Source: Candidatus Burarchaeum sp.
Lineage (GTDB): Archaea > Micrarchaeota > Micrarchaeia > Burarchaeales > Burarchaeaceae
Length of the DNA: 47,931 nucleotides
Assembly: GCF_030646255.1 (NCBI RefSeq)
Contig: NZ_JAUSNF010000009.1
Location: 1-47,931, forward strand
Direction of reading: 5' to 3'
The translations under genes and the position numbers were made by a program. Under the pieces are notes generated by a model that saw only the letters and a list, made by a program, of their open reading frames with translations, was not told the DNA's origin and made no database searches. Within the stretch, counting starts at the first letter, position 1; each line of letters starts with the position of its first letter. This document shows positions 47,605 through 47,931 of this stretch, piece after piece.

Positions 47605-47931
47605 ATGGAACCATTCGACATACACCACCAGAAGCGAACGCTAGAGGCAAAGCTCAGGTGGCTCAATGAAACAAAGGAAATAGGTCCACAGGACAAGCGG
47701 CTAATGCTAGACTTCTACAAGGACGGCGTGGCCAGGGGCCTCTCAACGGCAAGGAACATCAAGTACCTCCTCTTCCTTTCGCAGCTCTCCAAAATGCTCA
47801 AAACCGGCTTCAGGAACGCCACCAAGGAGAAAATCACAGATATCGTTATCAAAACGGAGCAAAGCAACTACTCTGAGTGGACCAAAAAGGACTTCAAAAT
47901 CGCCATCAAATTCTTCTACAAGTGGCTCAAC
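47605..47931 (+). CDS. Tyrosine recombinase/integrase, N-terminal part (runs off the window)
   Basis: 109 residues from ATG 47605, open to the window end and missing from the track because no stop is included. 'KRLMLDFYKDGVARGLSTAR', 'NIKYLLFLSQLSKML' and 'YSEWTKKDFKIAIKFFYKWL' match the SAM-like N-terminal DNA-binding domain of archaeal phage-type integrases. The catalytic R-H-R-Y part is not visible. Placed 98 bases after tRNA-Thr and reading away from it, the usual position for an integrase at the end of an integrated element. Confidence 0.8.
   Translation, partial: MEPFDIHHQKRTLEAKLRWLNETKEIGPQDKRLMLDFYKDGVARGLSTARNIKYLLFLSQLSKMLKTGFRNATKEKITDIVIKTEQSNYSEWTKKDFKIAIKFFYKWLN

Noticed and set aside
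1-47931. CRISPR array or cas genes
   Set aside because: I saw no regularly spaced repeats and no Cas-like protein.
1-47931. Insertion sequences
   Set aside because: No transposase was found; the only mobility gene is the partial integrase at the right end.

Overview
The window is archaeal chromosome. Evidence for this is ribosomal protein L21e, RNA polymerase subunit Rpo4/F, DUF655, KsgA, archaeal-type PheS/PheT, EndoQ, DUF211, a PAC2-family protein, TATA-box promoters (TTTAAATA-like) about 25 bases upstream of mostly leaderless genes, a bat-type HTH regulator, and a tRNA-Thr interrupted at position 37/38 by an intron. Genes are dense, often overlap by ATGA, and the DNA is fairly GC-rich with lower-GC islands. 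A small-genome DPANN-like lineage (for example Diapherotrites or Micrarchaeota) is a reasonable guess, but I cannot prove it from sequence alone.

Layout: 1-2.1 kb two glycosyltransferases. 2.1-6.6 kb a bat-type regulator, an orphan lipoprotein, a decayed PLP-enzyme fragment, a bicupin, a PAC2 protein and an orphan. 6.7-7.0 kb tRNA-Leu(UAA), preceded by a hairpin element and followed by a predicted four-way-junction RNA. 7.0-12.9 kb membrane proteins, TPR and zinc proteins and an MBL hydrolase. 12.9-16.3 kb pheS-pheT-acylphosphatase. 16.3-22.5 kb an orphan, then a PadR-controlled MacB-type ABC operon on the minus strand. 22.6-29 kb orphans, alaX with a vapBC pair, a PHP protein, NAD kinase, dCTP deaminase, and a second toxin-antitoxin-like pair. 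29.0-36.5 kb a complete histidine operon (hisD, hisC-HAD, hisB, hisG, hisH, hisA, hisF, hisIE) apparently headed by an AbrB-like regulator. 36.5-40.5 kb EndoQ, a second PadR unit, small wHTH genes, a lone 5S rRNA, DUF211 and a VIT-like membrane protein. 40.5-45.3 kb a one-repeat TBP, an orphan pair, the L21e-rpoF-DUF655-ksgA operon and a lipoprotein. 45.4-47.9 kb trmI/purA, the intron-containing tRNA-Thr, and the start of a tyrosine recombinase that probably marks an integrated element.

Most notable: (1) a TATA-binding protein with only ONE TBP repeat instead of two, in a genome whose promoters here are often palindromic and shared by divergent genes; (2) a 15-nt motif plus a 10-bp GYA-triloop hairpin occurring twice, each time directly abutting tRNA sequence (the 5' end of tRNA-Leu; the 3' exon of tRNA-Thr), with compensatory changes in the stem; (3) an 83-nt sequence downstream of tRNA-Leu that folds into a near-perfect four-way junction; (4) a HisC-HAD fusion that would fill the histidinol-phosphatase step.
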